A stretch of 64,000 nt of DNA from Acholoe squamosa (GCA_949317995.1 OX439036.1:24774854-24838853), one strand, 5' to 3'; shown: positions 23,399 through 37,257, counted from the first letter of the stretch. The notes: generated by a model from the sequence alone, not told the origin. Numbers and translations are program-made.

Positions 23399-26300
23399 AA
23401 GTGTTCATTCCTTACATCAGAGGGTGTGCTGCACAGAAAACGTAGATAATTTTGGTGCCATGTGACTTGTGTAGTTTGTGAAGTAAGGGAGGCCATATGA
23501 TGCAAAAAATATATAATACCGTAGTTAAGAAGTCAATACAAAGTAAGCTAAATTTTCAATCGAGATACAAATACACATATATTCATAAAACTTGTATTGT
23601 GGCATACGTTGCATCAGATATGCAATGTATATGGCTAAAGTGAGTAATCAACCAAGAAAAAATACAATTCTAACAAATAGTCCCATTGTTGAAAATTTGA
23701 AAAAAAAAACCTGAAGAATTAACGCTCGATCTCTGAATTATCCCTTCATAACGATAGTATATAATAAGCATGTAGGTCGTGGTTAATTAAATAACGAATC
23801 TTTAAAATTTTAGTGCAATGCAAATCAGGCCTTTTAACTTAGCAGGAGTGGAAGGTGGTTACTAAAGTTTGGAAATCGTCCATGAGCATTGACCATTTGT
23901 TTCTACTTGCCCATTGTGGTGATAATTAACATTCTACATTTGTAATGTTTGTTTTTCTGAGATTTCTCTGTATGATTAATATTCCTCTGATCAAACCGAA
24001 ATTATATTTTCATAAAGATAGTTACACGTGATTAAAGTAAAAAGTGCACTCAATCAAACTAACACTTACATTCATCAATAGCTGACGTTTATATTGAAAT
24101 GTCATATATTTAGAATTCGATGAATGACATCTACCAATAAACATCCGTTTCAAGGACAGTTGTACAAAATACATTCCAGGATTGTCGCATTGGTTAATAT
24201 CAAATTATATTATCTTGAGATCACTGGCCAATAGAGTGATTATCGTCATGACATTACTTAGTACAATATATTGTGTCTGTTACAGGCCTGGTGATTACAT
24301 GATTCCCGCTTGTAGGGAAAATAGAAATAAATGGTCCAGTATCATTTTCCTTTGTATCATCCTGAGGCTAGCAAGTAGATTGATATCTTATAACAATGAT
24401 AAGTCTGGGAGGATCAGTGTTGCTGTGTTAAGCAAATGCATGGTGCCTTCCATACAGCTGTATTCCACCAATTATACATAATCGATTGCTATGATTTGTA
24501 GAAGGTGCAACCCAGTGTTAAAATGCATTTATTCCATTGCTTTTTGCACCAGTTTTTACCAAATTGGGTATTAGATAAAGTGTAAAAAAGAGAGAAAGTA
24601 CTTAGCTGTAAAAATGGTGAATTGTCGATGTAATAAAAGGACATTCCTGGGTCGTTGTGGATATCAGGAATATACAATAAGCATCATAGAACAACCCAAT
24701 TCAACAATTACCATTTCAATGAACCCGGTAGTATTTCTTCTCTTTTATGATGAAAAGGTGAAAAAAAGAAAAAGAATAAATTTGTAATTAATTCTATATA
24801 ATTGTTTATATTTCATGATAAGTTAGCCATAGAGAGAATCCATTTAATGATGTAAATTACATTCCTTCTGTTGAAGCCAAGTGTCCAGGTGATACAGTCA
24901 TTTATTACTAGCTCAGAGGTTATATTAGTATTTGGTAGGTTTATGATTATATGTATAATATTTGCCCCTCCCCAGAGAAGGAAGCGTTGGGCCTGTATCA
25001 ATAGTGGAAAAGACATCCAGTTCTGGCCTATGATACATATATAAAGTGCGTTATATACCTGTCCCCAAATCATCATTGGTAGTTTTTGACCATCACAACT
25101 TCATGTATCACACGCTCTAATTGAGGGCAATAATTCATTACCAAGAAGCCATTTAACATAAGATCAAAAGGATTTGTATGGTGCTTTTCATGGATGTGAT
25201 ATGATGATATGAAAATGTACTGATTGAGAGGATGGTATTAAATGACACGTTTTAACTATCGTCAAATTTGTATTTTTTGTGCAGGTGAATGCATTGGCAT
25301 GGGTCCACTAAATTGTGTCTATACTATGCAAAAAGAAAAGAAAAAGAAATTATATATACAAATATTTTCAAAAGTTAGGTCATCCATTTTTATATAGACC
25401 CATGACAGTTTGATATGCAAACTTTACTGCCCTATCTCACCATTGTATTTCTATGCTCTATCTAGATCCACATAATATTGACATCCAGGTCATGTGTCTT
25501 ATTGTTCAAGGATATAATCTAGGGAAATAAACGAATAAAAAGCCTGTGCTTTATGCATTTATGGTGCACTATAAAAAGATATTTGCTCCTAGGAACTAGT
25601 GTGTTTGCATGAACTGACACTCTAATCTTTTTGATACCTGCTAATACCTGTTTCTAGTGCTTCAGTTCTGGAACTGGAACAAATTTGACTGATTGCTTTT
25701 ATCCATGAGTTCTCCCATCACGAAATTGATCTGAATACCGATATGTAACTGTTATGAGTTCTTCTGCTCTAGCTTTTGTTAGGAGAGTGAGGGGAATTTA
25801 CTGTCCATATATGTCAGCAGTCTAGGGTGCCTAATGTATGTGCAACACTAGTTCTGATATAAAGTAAGTAACATCGGGGCAAAGTATATATAGTGGGCAT
25901 GTACTCCCTTTCCGTCTTGACCATGCATATCTGATCTTTTCTCAAATTCCACTGGCAATACTACCTGTACTATTTCGTAAATTCAGGGACTTGCAGTGTC
26001 TAAATCAAAGATATCGTGGATAAGAACCACAATAAATATTTTATTCATTGCTGACACAAAGTACTAACCGTGGTCCAAATGCTCTTTTAGCAAATGATCT
26101 GGTATAACCGGAAGTACAATTCCAAGGTGTGGATTGGGTTTATAAATGTGTAGTTCCACTGAAAAGAATCATGGGAACGCTAAAGGTGTCGTCTTAGCCT
26201 GCAGTGTCTTTTTGTCTCACGTGAAACGGTGCAATCAACAGCTGAATGTATGTATACACGTAATGCTCTGCTATTTCTTGGTTATAATCGCATGTCCTAA

Positions 26301-28215
26301 CATTTAGTAGCGAACCTGTTTAACAGATGTGATCTTTCTGTGTATTAAATTGCATTATTTTGTAAATACACCACCTAAATATTGTGCAATAGCATAGCCT
26401 TTTTTTTTCTTTTTTTGTTATGTAAATTATAAACAGCCTATCATACTGGTATGTATACTGGTAGTAGTGAGCATATATATCGTTCAATGGCAGTTTTGAA
26501 GTATGGGCTTATACTTAGATATAGGCCAATATGGCGATATAACAGAATGTAAGCATAATGTCTGTGTCCTTGGCTACAGAGTAGTCTCTCCCAAGGACTG
26601 TAGGTGCGCTCTTAATGTTGCAATGTGCTGTACCCTTCTCATACTCCTAAATTATGCCTGTAAATATATACATGAAGATAAAGAAACCTCTGATATGTAT
26701 GGATACCGGTTTGCTTTGTTTCATCATATCGACATGTCTCAGCCTACGCCACTATAGGCACCATAGAAGCATTATTATTTTATTGATATAATTATGATTT
26801 TCAGACTATGACATGGGTTTTGTCCTAGGGAAGTAAGTTCTATGAACGCCTATGTTTATATTGAATATATACGTTTGATCTAGCTAAATGTGCCCAGAAG
26901 CTACCTCTTCAACTCCATCCTTCCCAAATATTTAATGAGCACAGTGAGTTTAACCATGTTCATGTATTGTCTTGGAAATCAGCTATCACTGAGGCAGCAC
27001 TGCGCATGTGTCGATCTGAATCATTGTGAAAATATTATGTATACCAACTAATCCAATTGGCATAATATCAACTTTTGTTTGTATCATATAGCCTAAGTTA
27101 TAGGCAATTCGCTCGTATGGAATCTGATATGGCCTATCTTTTCTTTGTAAAAAGCCAGCTTCTTATGCGCTCTGTTTCATCATGAGGAATAGCACTATGT
27201 CTTCTTTTTCATATTTACACTGAGAAAGGGAGTTGCAATATATATAGCCTTAGTCTTTTTTTAAATTATCCTTATTTGTGTACTTGTTTCTTTCAAATAC
27301 TCACGAGGCTACAGGCCATTAGATTATGTCTAGCATTTTCCACAAAACACTAGATCTCTTATTTTTGCAAAATTCTATTTCCAATACTGGGGAATGTCGT
27401 TCCCAAATATATTTTGCGTCTACATATATAACGTAAAAGCCCTTCATCATCTGAAAGTACTTAGTCATATATAGTGCCATTGTTTGTCGGTGTTCAATAC
27501 ATTCCGTTATAAACAGCTATACAGGGCCTATCATTCAATATTGACTCTAGAGGCTAACAACTTACAGCAAATTGAAGTCCTGTTGCTTTTATACTGCCAT
27601 GTATGCCCTGCTCTGTCAAATCATAGTGAATGTTGTACATAATTTTATTGGCATTTTGATTATGTTGTTATTTATTTAGCAGTGATTCCATGTACCTCTA
27701 TGTATAGCAATTGAATCACATTGGAATCTACAAGGACCAGTTGCATGTATCGCTACCAAACTGCCGTGTCATTCTAGTTTGTGAACCGACAGCAAACGTC
27801 TGGATACACACAATAAAAATGTAAATGAACGTTTGAATCGCCCTTGTATATGTACTCACATTTATAATAATTTCACTTTCCCCTTTGATACTACAGTATC
27901 ATAGTGTTATAAAGGAATGCAGTGTACGTGGAACAAACCCTGCGCCCCTTAGGATTTTCCTGATCTCAGGGTATTATAAAGGACAGAATTAAGTCCTTAT
28001 TAAAGGAATGAATTCATACTCTAGCCATTCACACAAACGGATATCTTTTATTTTTAGCCTATTTAAAATTTCGCCAAGTGTGTATAGCAAGAAGCTATAT
28101 AGTGTTATTCGATGCAATATGGCCTACCAGTTTAAATCAGATATCAGCCAATATTGGTCACATATAAAAATTGCGACTTTTCCCAATTTTGTATAGATAA
28201 GACCCAACAGTATTC
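23399..28215. other. 3' flank of the kinase gene; no coding sequence seen
   Basis: The proximal part presumably holds the 3' UTR; AATAAA hexamers occur near 24774 and 25527-25540, and which is used cannot be told. The rest is AT-rich with no recognised exon and no clear transposon ends. Confidence 0.45.
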
Positions 28216-28797
28216 CTATTCGTAGTACATTCCATACACCGTTGCAACAGCAAAGAGGGATCCATTCTTATAAGAGGCAGAGGCATAGTTATCTGTCTCT
28301 GTGTCCCACACACACCTACTGCTATTGTTCATGCACTGGTCAAGGTCCTGACCAATGAGAACATAGCAGACGACTTTGTACCGGGGGATGTTCATTTCAC
28401 AGACGCGCGCTTTGATCACGTCACAAAGCTGCTGCGTCAGACGCGCACACTTATTTGCCTCGTATTTCTCTGCGCACAAGAACGACTCTAGAATACTTCT
28501 GGTTACTTTTTCCACGGCAGGAGCATTGAACCGCTCCTTTTCATGGGGTGAAAGCCTGTAGTTGTTCTCCAGTCTTGCCACTGGCAATAGGGATTGGTCT
28601 GTCTTGGAGCTTGGCGCCACACTGGGGCGTCTCATTACCGAAAGTCGTCTAGTCATTTTGTATTGGATGCCAGCCACTGTATCAAAGGTATTGGTTTGTG
28701 CAAGCCCAGCCTTCGTCTTTCGTCGCATCATCATGGGGAGAAGGTTCGGCCCATGTTCTCCATCCCCAGCTGGCTGTCGTTTCTTTCCCCAATCCAT
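28216..28797 (-). CDS. DYNLT5: Tctex1-domain dynein light chain, DYNLT5-like
   Basis: This intact single-exon frame of 193 codons starts at ATG 28797-28795 and stops at TAG 28218-28216. Residues about 1-75 are basic and low in structure. Residues about 78-193 form a Tctex1 domain, with ENNYRLSP, the IPRYKVVCYVLIGQ strand, SRCVWD, and the C-terminal YKNGSLFAVATVYGMYYE, closely matching human DYNLT5 (TCTEX1D1). Such light chains bind dynein intermediate chains and are linked to ciliary or axonemal dyneins. Just upstream, read on the - strand, gattttag followed by GAGACAG looks like an acceptor, so a 5' UTR intron is likely. Other TCTEX1D paralogues remain possible. Confidence 0.88.
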   Translation of the reverse strand: MDWGKKRQPAGDGEHGPNLLPMMMRRKTKAGLAQTNTFDTVAGIQYKMTRRLSVMRRPSVAPSSKTDQSLLPVARLENNYRLSPHEKERFNAPAVEKVTRSILESFLCAEKYEANKCARLTQQLCDVIKARVCEMNIPRYKVVCYVLIGQDLDQCMNNSSRCVWDTETDNYASASYKNGSLFAVATVYGMYYE

Positions 28798-30413
28798 GCT
28801 GATCTACTGGAACTGTCTCCTAAAATCACAAGGGTCCTTGGGTATATTATAACTGCTTACACCAGGTCGGATCAAAGTGTGTTATGATGTCGTTACTCCT
28901 GCCCCTAGGCAGTATGGCACTGGATGCATCTACGACACTTCTGAAAGTGGGAGAAAAACATAATTCAGTTGAAATTGCCAGTACATGATAATGCTGAGCA
29001 ATTTCTCCATCTGTAGGTGTTGTATACATATGTCTCTCACGCTGGTGGAGATGGACTCAACAATGGGGATTTGATTTATCATTATTAAACATTGATCTCA
29101 TTGCATTATAGCCCAATGTTACTGAATTGGGGATATGGTAATCACCCTAGCCCCCCCCCCCCTCCACACGAATACATACTGCAGTAGATAAGGCAGCCAT
29201 GCGCATGATAAGGCGCATCTCCGAGTTGATTTTACATATACTGATATGATGTATACATGTATATAATTGCGCCCCACCTATAAAGCGTAAGTCATTCATG
29301 TATACATAAGCTGCACCTTATACTCGAGGGTACTACGGTAGTAGACTGCATTGGCGCATCGGTGGGCATTGGTGGGTCCAGGATAGGAAAAGGAGGGGAA
29401 ACGACCCCATTTATGAGGAATATTTATTAATCAAAGTCACTAAATAAAGTATTAATTTTCTGTATACAGGCAAAAGGGTTGAGCTTCATACCCGTCTAAG
29501 TCCGCCCTGCTTGTGATCCCCAGCCACGGTTCTAAATCCCACAAGGTTTCAAGTATGATATTCTCTTTATATCATGTGTAGAGTGTACCTAAAAGGTAGA
29601 TCATATGTCAAATCTCACACAACTATTACCAGGTCATCTCCTGCAAATGGCCAATAAACCATTGTTACAGATAAACCGAGTTTGTGCTTTTCAGATCTTA
29701 CTCGCCTCCAGCCGACTACACCTATTAATTAAAAGGATCCCAATTTCCACTTCGCGAACTTCCGTGTCTATTTCTATAGAGACTTAAAAAAAATACCTCG
29801 ATATCAGGCCCGTGTCCACACAAAATGTGCTCTTATCCCCTAAGTTATTCATGTCATCTAAGGGTGTGGTGTGCAGGGTAGCTCCCGAACTAGCGATCAG
29901 TGGGCAAGATCTGCCTTTATAAAACGTACGTATAGGTGCCGGGGTAGGTGCCTTTTGAACCCACGCCATTTTACCATCAAAGGGGTGGAGGCTGGCAGTA
30001 TTGATCAAATCCCACCGCTATTTACCGCAGATTTATTTAGACCATGGACATGCTATTCATTCCAAGTAAACCGATCATGTGTGTCAGGCTTGATTAATCC
30101 AAAGAGACATTGCGTTAGTACCAAACAGTTTATCATGTGTTCATGGCTATGCATATATTCACATTATTCTTCTTTTGTGGCTCTGCGACTGTAGCTGCAT
30201 TAGAATGCAGCTACATGCAGTCGCTTTCACTTTCACCATAACTATTTCGCCTTAAATGGGACTCTATTTTTCTTTGTTTTGTGATTGCATAAACAGTTTT
30301 ATAAGTGGGGGTTTATCTAAAGCCTATATCTATAGGAAAGTTCTCCTTCCCAGAGCAGTTCCTAATAATAGATATATCCAGCATGTGTGTAACACATGTA
30401 CATATAGAATAGC
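28798..30413. other. 5' flank of the DYNLT5-like gene; decayed repeat
   Basis: No coding exon is recognised. A C-run lies near 29151. From about 29185 to 29345 words such as 'ataaggcgcatc', 'gcgccccacctataa' and 'ccttatactcgagggtactacggta' resemble a decayed relative of the 233-bp MITE family found at 32565, 57029 and 61969. Confidence 0.4.
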
Positions 30414-30416
30414 TTA

Positions 30417-30699
30417 GGGAGTGGTCATTATTTATCAACAGTGGGGGCTGGTGGGTCTGACGGGAGGGGGTGTAAAAAACTCTGACTCCTTCCAAGGGGG
30501 GGGCTAAAAAAGTTTTGACCCCTCTTTTTAGCAAAAAAGCCCGCACGCTACTATAGATCAAAGAGGGGTGCGGAAATTCTCCGCGCCTCCGACGCGGGGG
30601 AGGGAAAATGTTAACTGCCGTTGGGGGGGGGCTTATAAAATTTTCGCGCATCCACGCGAAAACCCACCACCCCCCTGTTGATAAATAATGACCACTCCC
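30417..30699. mobile_element. Harbinger-like MITE (283 bp)
   Basis: The terminal inverted repeats are 25 bp and identical (start GGGAGTGGTCATTATTTATC). TTA flanks both ends (30414-30416 and 30700-30702), the 3-bp duplication usual for PIF/Harbinger. The interior is GC-rich with G-runs and non-coding. Part of it (CTAAAAAGnTTTgACCC...TTTTTAGCAAA) recurs at 35906-36240. Confidence 0.85.
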
Positions 30700-32034
30700 T
30701 TAGAGGTATATGTAATACACCCTTAGTATGGCATTTGACTTTAATGCTCAATTTGTGCTAGCTTTGTGGGAGATTTATCCGTACAGCCTGGAACCAATCC
30801 ACATTTAAATGCCAACATCAATGTTTAATTCGTGCCGTGTGTGCAGCCTATCTGACACTTAGGCAGCTTGAATTGGAAGGAACTTATAGGTACCTGAACT
30901 ACACGCCACCAAAAGCCATACATATATACGAACGAGTTCAGGTCCATATGGCGAACCTGTTAGTAGATTATATGTGATCATTGATTGGAGGAAAGGGGAA
31001 AGTCTTGGTCAAATGATGTATCAACATTCCAAAAGGGTCTGTGTTAATTCACCATTTATGAGAATTTTGGCATAGCTCTCCCAGACGTTTGGGAGTGTGG
31101 GACCCCAGGGTCATTTTGGAAAATAGGGTTGGGGTCCCACACTTATTTTTGTTGGATACCATGTGAGAACCCTCATGTGTGTACATCACCTTGAATGAGG
31201 TACCCCTTTTAGTGGGGTAACATTTCACAAATACACCTGTGACAGAAATTGACAAAAAACAAACCCCCTTCAGTGTTTACTCCTCGAAAAAGGGTGGGGG
31301 GAAACAACCAAAATACACCCCCTTTTCACTGAGAGTTTTCGAAATATTGGTTCTTTTTGGGGTTATAAAAACCTACCCCTTTAGCCCAAAAGAGTACCCC
31401 CTTCACAAAATTGTCATGGGGAAAAGAAGTATAAATGTCCGAAAGTTGACTGTGCTTCAGAAAAGATTTTTTTTTGCACATTATGTGGTTGGAAATTGAA
31501 ATCAAATCTTGGTACTTAGATTGATTTTCACCCACACAAAAACCACCTCTCCCTTATTCTTCAAGAAAGAAGATTATGATAAAGTTCTCCACAAGTTCCG
31601 CTGGTTCTCATACTCATAGCTATACTCCAATTGACAAAAATGTATTTGTCAGGTTTGGGAATGTATGAAAGTTTACCCAAAATTGGAATAATTGAAACAC
31701 AGGGTAGTGTCACTAATTGGGTAACCACTAAGTAAACATGGGCAGGAAGGGATGCGTATGACATGGCTCTGGGGGAGTAAGAATCCAATTTACTTCTCAC
31801 AGCAGTTTCGCCATATAGACCCGACCCGATAAGGACAGACTAACGTACAGGCATGGCCATGAATAGGTATAATTTCCAGCCTATCGACTAAAACTTTACA
31901 AATAAGATTCAATGATACACCTGTAATTCCATATTGTACGTGTGAGTATCTAGATACATTTATTAGGCCATTTCTACACTGTGACGATCTTTGTGTGAGA
32001 AAGTTAGTCTGTATTGGCAAACCCATGTAGGTTA

Positions 32035-32197
32035 CCCACTTAGCAAAAAAAAACAACGTTTTTTCAACCAATTTTCAACTAAATAAAACCCCTTTTTTGA
32101 GTACATGTTTTGATGTTTTTTTGACATTGACATTTGACAAACTTGGGAACCAAATAAAAACGTTTTTTAACATTAAAAAAGTTTTTCTGCCAAGTGG
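32035..32197. mobile_element. Small MITE (163 bp) with AACGTTTT words
   Basis: The left end is CCCACTTAGCAAAAA; the right end read inward is CCACTTGGCAGAAAAA. TTA flanks both ends (32032-32034 and 32198-32200). AACGTTTTTT words lie near both ends, as in the larger element at 48207-49186, so the two are probably related. Confidence 0.7.
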
Positions 32198-32564
32198 TTA
32201 GTCAAATGACTATTAGTAATTTTAGATTGCAAATGACTAACACCTCGGTCAAAAAAGAAATGTCAATGGGGCTAGAAATCACTAAACCTATTGACCACTT
32301 GGCCATTTTATATTTCAAAATGACGAATATCTATATGGCTAACCTCCTGCATTTAACATGTCCCAGGGGACAACCTAGTTTGTAAGCACACTTTTGTTTT
32401 AAATGTATGCCTTAATGCCATCTATGTCTGGTGGATCTTTAATGGTGATAGTAATTTGCTCTGTGAATGTGGTGGATAACAATTTAAACATATATCAGGT
32501 TTGCAAAAATATTTATAAGAAAATTATGCCATCTTCCAAGGACAGTCATAGGACATAATAACAA

Positions 32565-32797
32565 CCGTAATCTCCCGCGTATAAGACGCGTCCTCTACGC
32601 CAAACAAAATGCTGGGGGGTCTTATAACATTCTCCCAAGAAGGGGGTGCGTCTTATACGAGGGGTTATTTTACTATAGAACAGTATTGAAATTACAAATA
32701 TCCCCCCTAAGAGGTGCGTCTTATACGCGAAAATGCTTTTGCTGAGTTTGGGGTGCGTCCTATACGCGCAGCGCGTCTTCTACGCGGGAGAATACGG
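32565..32797. mobile_element. 233-bp MITE family, copy 1
   Basis: The ends CCGTAATCTCCCGCGTATAA and, inward from the right, CCGTATTCTCCCGCGTAGAA form inverted repeats. The length is exactly 233 bp, as in the copies at 57029 and 61969. Internal words include ACGCCAAACAAAATGCTGGG and GGGGTGCGTC. The flanks here are AA rather than the TA seen at the other copies, so the target duplication may have mutated. Confidence 0.8.
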
Positions 32798-35057
32798 AAG
32801 TTATGTAACAATATGAAGTGTAATAAACGATGGGTTGTAAATATAAGTGAGGTGAGGCATATGATAATTATACTTCTTAAAAGATGGGATACCTGGGGAG
32901 TACAAATATGATCATCGATACACCTAAATTATTCCTCCCATGTTCCAAAATCAAGTGACTATATGTCATGATTAGTATGAGTAATTCCTCAGACAATTAA
33001 GTAAAACCCATTGTCGTACTCGTCGTTTTAGCCACTTCTGTACATTTCATTTAGCCACTATTCTGACTAAGGTTTTTTGCCATTAAGATAACCAGTGTAG
33101 GCTATGCTATGATTTCTACAATTGTCTGGCATACACGCATATTTCGATTAGAGAGCTAGTGAGAAAGGGAAAGAGAGAAAGTGAGAACTGTCATTCAACA
33201 GCTTTCCCTGAACCCCAGTCGCAATTTCTTTCCTCCAGGTAACATGAAACCCCCATAATTTCAATTTCAAAATTTGCAATGATATGATAATTCATCAGAT
33301 AGTATCCATTGTTTGCACAAATAATATTATCGACATAAATATTACTCACCTTAACTCCCTTAGAAATGTCCTTGAGGTGAAGTCCCTTTCAACTAGAACA
33401 ATGGCTCAAAACAGAGCATAATGATTCTCTATCTGGTACACATTCACATATCGGCATACACATATCTGTACAGAAGGAGTGCACCACTCCCAACCTGACC
33501 GCATTACTGCGCTGCTCCTCACACACTGACTAGAGAAGAACCAAGGCCTGCTGTTTCTATGGGTTAGCAACCTTACAAGTCCAGTCAACTAAGACGAGGA
33601 ACTATGGAGCCGTTAGATTGCCTACTGGAGGCCTCACCTCTGACTTTTATAGAGGCCTAGGCAACACACTTAACGGCTTATCCATTTTTAATTGAACTAA
33701 GAATATAGGATTGGCTTTAGTCTGTACTACCTAAGATATTTAGTGAGGGAAAATTAAGGGTTGAGAATTAAAAAGTATGTCTTAGTATAACCAACACGTA
33801 CATATAGGAAGTTAACGTGTGCAGAGAGACTACACCCAGGGACATAAGGGAAAGCATTAAACTACTTCCGAATTCTCAGGTCTACAAAAAGTGAATTATG
33901 ATGAACGAGACCAGGGGTATGGTTACAGGTAGATATTTATGCCCCTTACCCATTACAATATAAAGAAAAAGTCCATGAGAGAAAAAGATAAGGAAAATCC
34001 CGATAAATTGTGACATAGATAGTTGGGGAGCAACAAACTCATGTGGTTTCTGAGTGGAGCCTACTTGAAGGGGGGCCCTTGGAGGTACCCACAAGTAAAC
34101 CGTCTATCACCACCGTGTGCATGTTGATAAGGACAAACACGGTCTCTAAATCAATACTTTGGGATCCGCCAAACCACCGTGTTCAATAGTAAGTTGGCAT
34201 TAACCATGCATCAGATACAAACATTACCAATAAAGCCATTGACACATGACTAGTGTACATTATAAAGTATGTATACAGTAGCCCTATTCACTGCCTTTTG
34301 TGCCGATAGATATGTTGGAACATAACCATCATAGCAAGCAATGAGGCTTAACATGATATAGTCGGGGGTAGACTCTAACACTGGCCTGGCTAGTAGTTTT
34401 GAGTGTGGGCCAGTGATTATTTAAAAAAAAACCTTTCCATTGCCATTGGCCCATGTGGCCAGTGACAACCCCCCCCCCAACATAAGGAGTGTTGCATCTG
34501 GTAGAAAAGGCCATCACAATTTAAAACTGCAATACAAATAAGGTTTTATGCATACTTTGGTATGAAAACCAACAACTGTATGTGAATACTGCCTTTAAAG
34601 AGCATATTCAGAGATTAAGCCGCTGGCTAATAGATTTCTCAGGCTGTTGGCCTGGGTGACCAGTGGTTAAAAAAGTTAGTGTCTGCCCCTGGTAGTATAG
34701 TACAAGTAGGGCTTAATTTGTGTTGTATGAGCTAAACATTCAGGTATAGGTAATTAGTCACATCGCAAATATCAGAAACATATGCCTTGATTGAACTTTC
34801 AAGGAGGGGTGCATGAAAACACATGTCCCATGTAATCAATATAGTCCCAGGGTATAACACATGAGATTTGCTGTAAATCATGTCAGCTCACCCCTGAGGA
34901 CATTAAGAACGATGGGAACAGATCTACAGGACAATATTACACATTTAGCACTACCAATAGTCTTCAAATGTCATGTCACTTTCCAACCTGTTGCCCTCTG
35001 TATCCCCTTTTCAAATCCTATAATTGGGTAACCTCAGAGCATGTCACGTGTACACGA
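32798..35057. other. Gene-free stretch
   Basis: No exon, RNA gene or clear transposon ends are seen. Short open frames carry no recognisable domain. A C-run occurs near 34471. Confidence 0.4.
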
Positions 35058-35460
35058 TATTATTGAGAATTATACCGTTGCATAGTTTACCATTTGATTA
35101 AATTTTATTGAAAGAACAAATGTATGTTATCTCAATTGAATAGGTTTAACTACAGTCCTCTTAAAATATCTGTTAGTTCACTCACAGTGCATCCTGAAGG
35201 GCAGGCCTCTAAAAATATCCTCCAGGATGGCACATATTTTCCCAGACATAATTGTGGCATAGATTCAGGATTTATGATTTGGATCAAATGAACAAGAATC
35301 ACATAATAATAGCGAAATGGCCTTTTGTAAACAAAAGGTGAGATCTTAGCAGGAATTCATTAAGTTATACTCACAATCTTTCACTTTCTACACTCTTTCC
35401 ACACTCTGTCCTTGCACTTTTTTCATGCAGTATCAAAGAGAGAGGTGGCCAGGGATAGGT
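35058..35460 (+). repeat. Dispersed 0.4-kb repeat, copy 1
   Basis: This block aligns over its whole length with 43696-44090 (shared words include TTGAATAGGTTTAACTACAG, CTGAAGGGCAGGC, CCTTTTGTAAACAAAAGGTG). The copies have clearly diverged. No terminal repeats or target duplications are visible, and the family is unknown to me. Confidence 0.75.
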
Positions 35461-35905
35461 TACAGGAGTGGACTGGTTCCCGAGGGCGCCAAGTGCAGGC
35501 TGACATCAGGGAATTCCGGACCTGATCTCGCGGCCACATCTGTTCGCGGCAGATCAAGCAGTTTGGAATGGTACCAACTTAATCTAATGAGAAATTCCGA
35601 GGACAGAACTGTCATGGCTGTGCATATACAATGAATATGAAACCTCATATGAAATAGGCTGTGTGTTGATGCACCGAGGCTCGGAAAACAGGGAAAAAAT
35701 CAATAGGCTCTCATGAATTTTAAAAACTGTCAAAACTAGAATCTTATGTCCAGCAACTTAATCTATGGGGCATATATTGAGGTAGATATGGGGCTTGTAT
35801 GGGTATGACAATTTTATCTCAAAACCCCATACAGGTGGCGCTGCTAGTGGCCACATTTTCAGCAGCCATCAAGGTCATGTGACCCCAAAATTATTGACCC
35901 TCTTA

Positions 35906-36240
35906 ATGGGGGGCTAAAAAGATTTACCCTCTTTTTAGCAAACAAGAAAAATGTTGCAAGGACCACGGATAGGAGTTGCCACTCTGCGGCCGACATGTGA
36001 CGTCACGGCCGACGTATGACGTCACAAATTGCGTCACAAGGTGACCGTGACGTCACTGACAAACCGAAAACATAATGAAGTTGCTACGGTTGCTGCGCTC
36101 CCGGCCGCTACGCGGCAAGCAACTCCAAAAAAGCCTGCATGTTACTATGGGTCAAAGAGGGGCGCAAAAATTCTCCATGCCAGAGGCGCGAGGGCAGCGG
36201 CACAAAAAGATTTGACTGCTGTTGAGGGGGTGGCATAAAG
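35906..36240. mobile_element. Truncated relative of the 30417 MITE, split by a nested insert
   Basis: Outer parts match the interior of the 30417-30699 element: GGGGGGCTAAAAAG and CTCTTTTTAGCAAA on the left, AAAAAAGCCTGCATGTTACTATG and GTCAAAGAGGGGCG on the right. In the first copy these are contiguous; here about 185 bp lie between them (about 35942-36127). The insert is CpG-rich, has several TGACGTCA-type words, and its ends GGAGTTGC...GCAACTCC are inverted. Confidence 0.6.
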
Positions 36241-36892
36241 CATCTTTGGTTTTACATCTCTATTTGATTAGCATAGCACCATCAACCTGCCATACAGATC
36301 TTTCGTTTCCTTCAAGTCAATGGAGTCATTCCGTAATTGAATTTTGGACTTCACATTCCCGGCTGTATACATTTGGTTTTTTTCTCTTTTTACTGGTGCC
36401 CAAAGACTGACTCTTCCATTTATTCTCTCAGCATGGTATGTTTGAAAGAGTTCTTGGCTACAGACATCCATATTTAGAATCGAACTGACATGTTCATCAG
36501 GTACAAAAGCATGGGTCACCAGGTTGAATTTAGTGTTTCCCAGCAGCTGAGAATAGGTTTCCATGCTGTGCAATGGTAGATTTCAGTTTGGGCAATGGAT
36601 GGATCCACAGTGTGATCATGCTTATGTTCTCGAGGTTGTGTAGTTGATGTACATGGTTGCTTGATGACAGGCTCCATATTCCAGGGTTTTTGTGGTTAAT
36701 ATATATACTCCAGGAAATATTCTTCATGTAAACCTGTACTCGTATCTATGCACCTTCACTACTACATTTATTGCAGAGCATTAGCCCCTCTTATACCACG
36801 ATTTCTGGGTTACTCAGTGCTTTTTGCTGGACATTCCCATGCACATACCTGTCGATATTGCACACCCTGTAGGCTGTAACATCAATTTTGTA

Positions 36893-37207
36893 AGGCGTGC
36901 GGTTATCCATGGATAACCCGCACACCATGCCATTATCAGAGATGTCAGAGTTTCAGATTTTCTCTGATTTCAGAGTTTCAAAGGTGATATTTTACTACAG
37001 AAATAATAAGAAAAAAATTTAAAATGAATATTTTATAATTCTGATAATCCTTAAAGATACACCAAACCCTAAGTGATTAATTTTGAAGGTATTTGTCACA
37101 TTGATTAGGGTATAACCCCACTTTTGAAGTGCCCAAAAATAATTTTCAGAGTTTCGCCAAATATCGAACTGACATCTCTGCATTATCCATGGATAACCCG
37201 CACGCCT
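36893..37207. mobile_element. TIR element with palindromic ends
   Basis: The left end AGGCGTGCGGTTATCCATGG and the right end (read inward AGGCGTGCGGGTTATCCATG) form inverted repeats that extend further, through GAGATGTCAG. Each end is itself a palindrome around TTATCCATGGATAA. The interior is AT-rich and non-coding. No target duplication is clear. Confidence 0.55.
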
Positions 37208-37257
37208 CTCATGTCCTTCCATGTCATATGTTACATGTTAAAACCCACGAAATATTC

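Noticed and set aside
30313-30651. 112-codon open frame on the - strand
   Set aside because: It lies mostly within the 30417-30699 MITE and is a by-product of its GC-rich interior.
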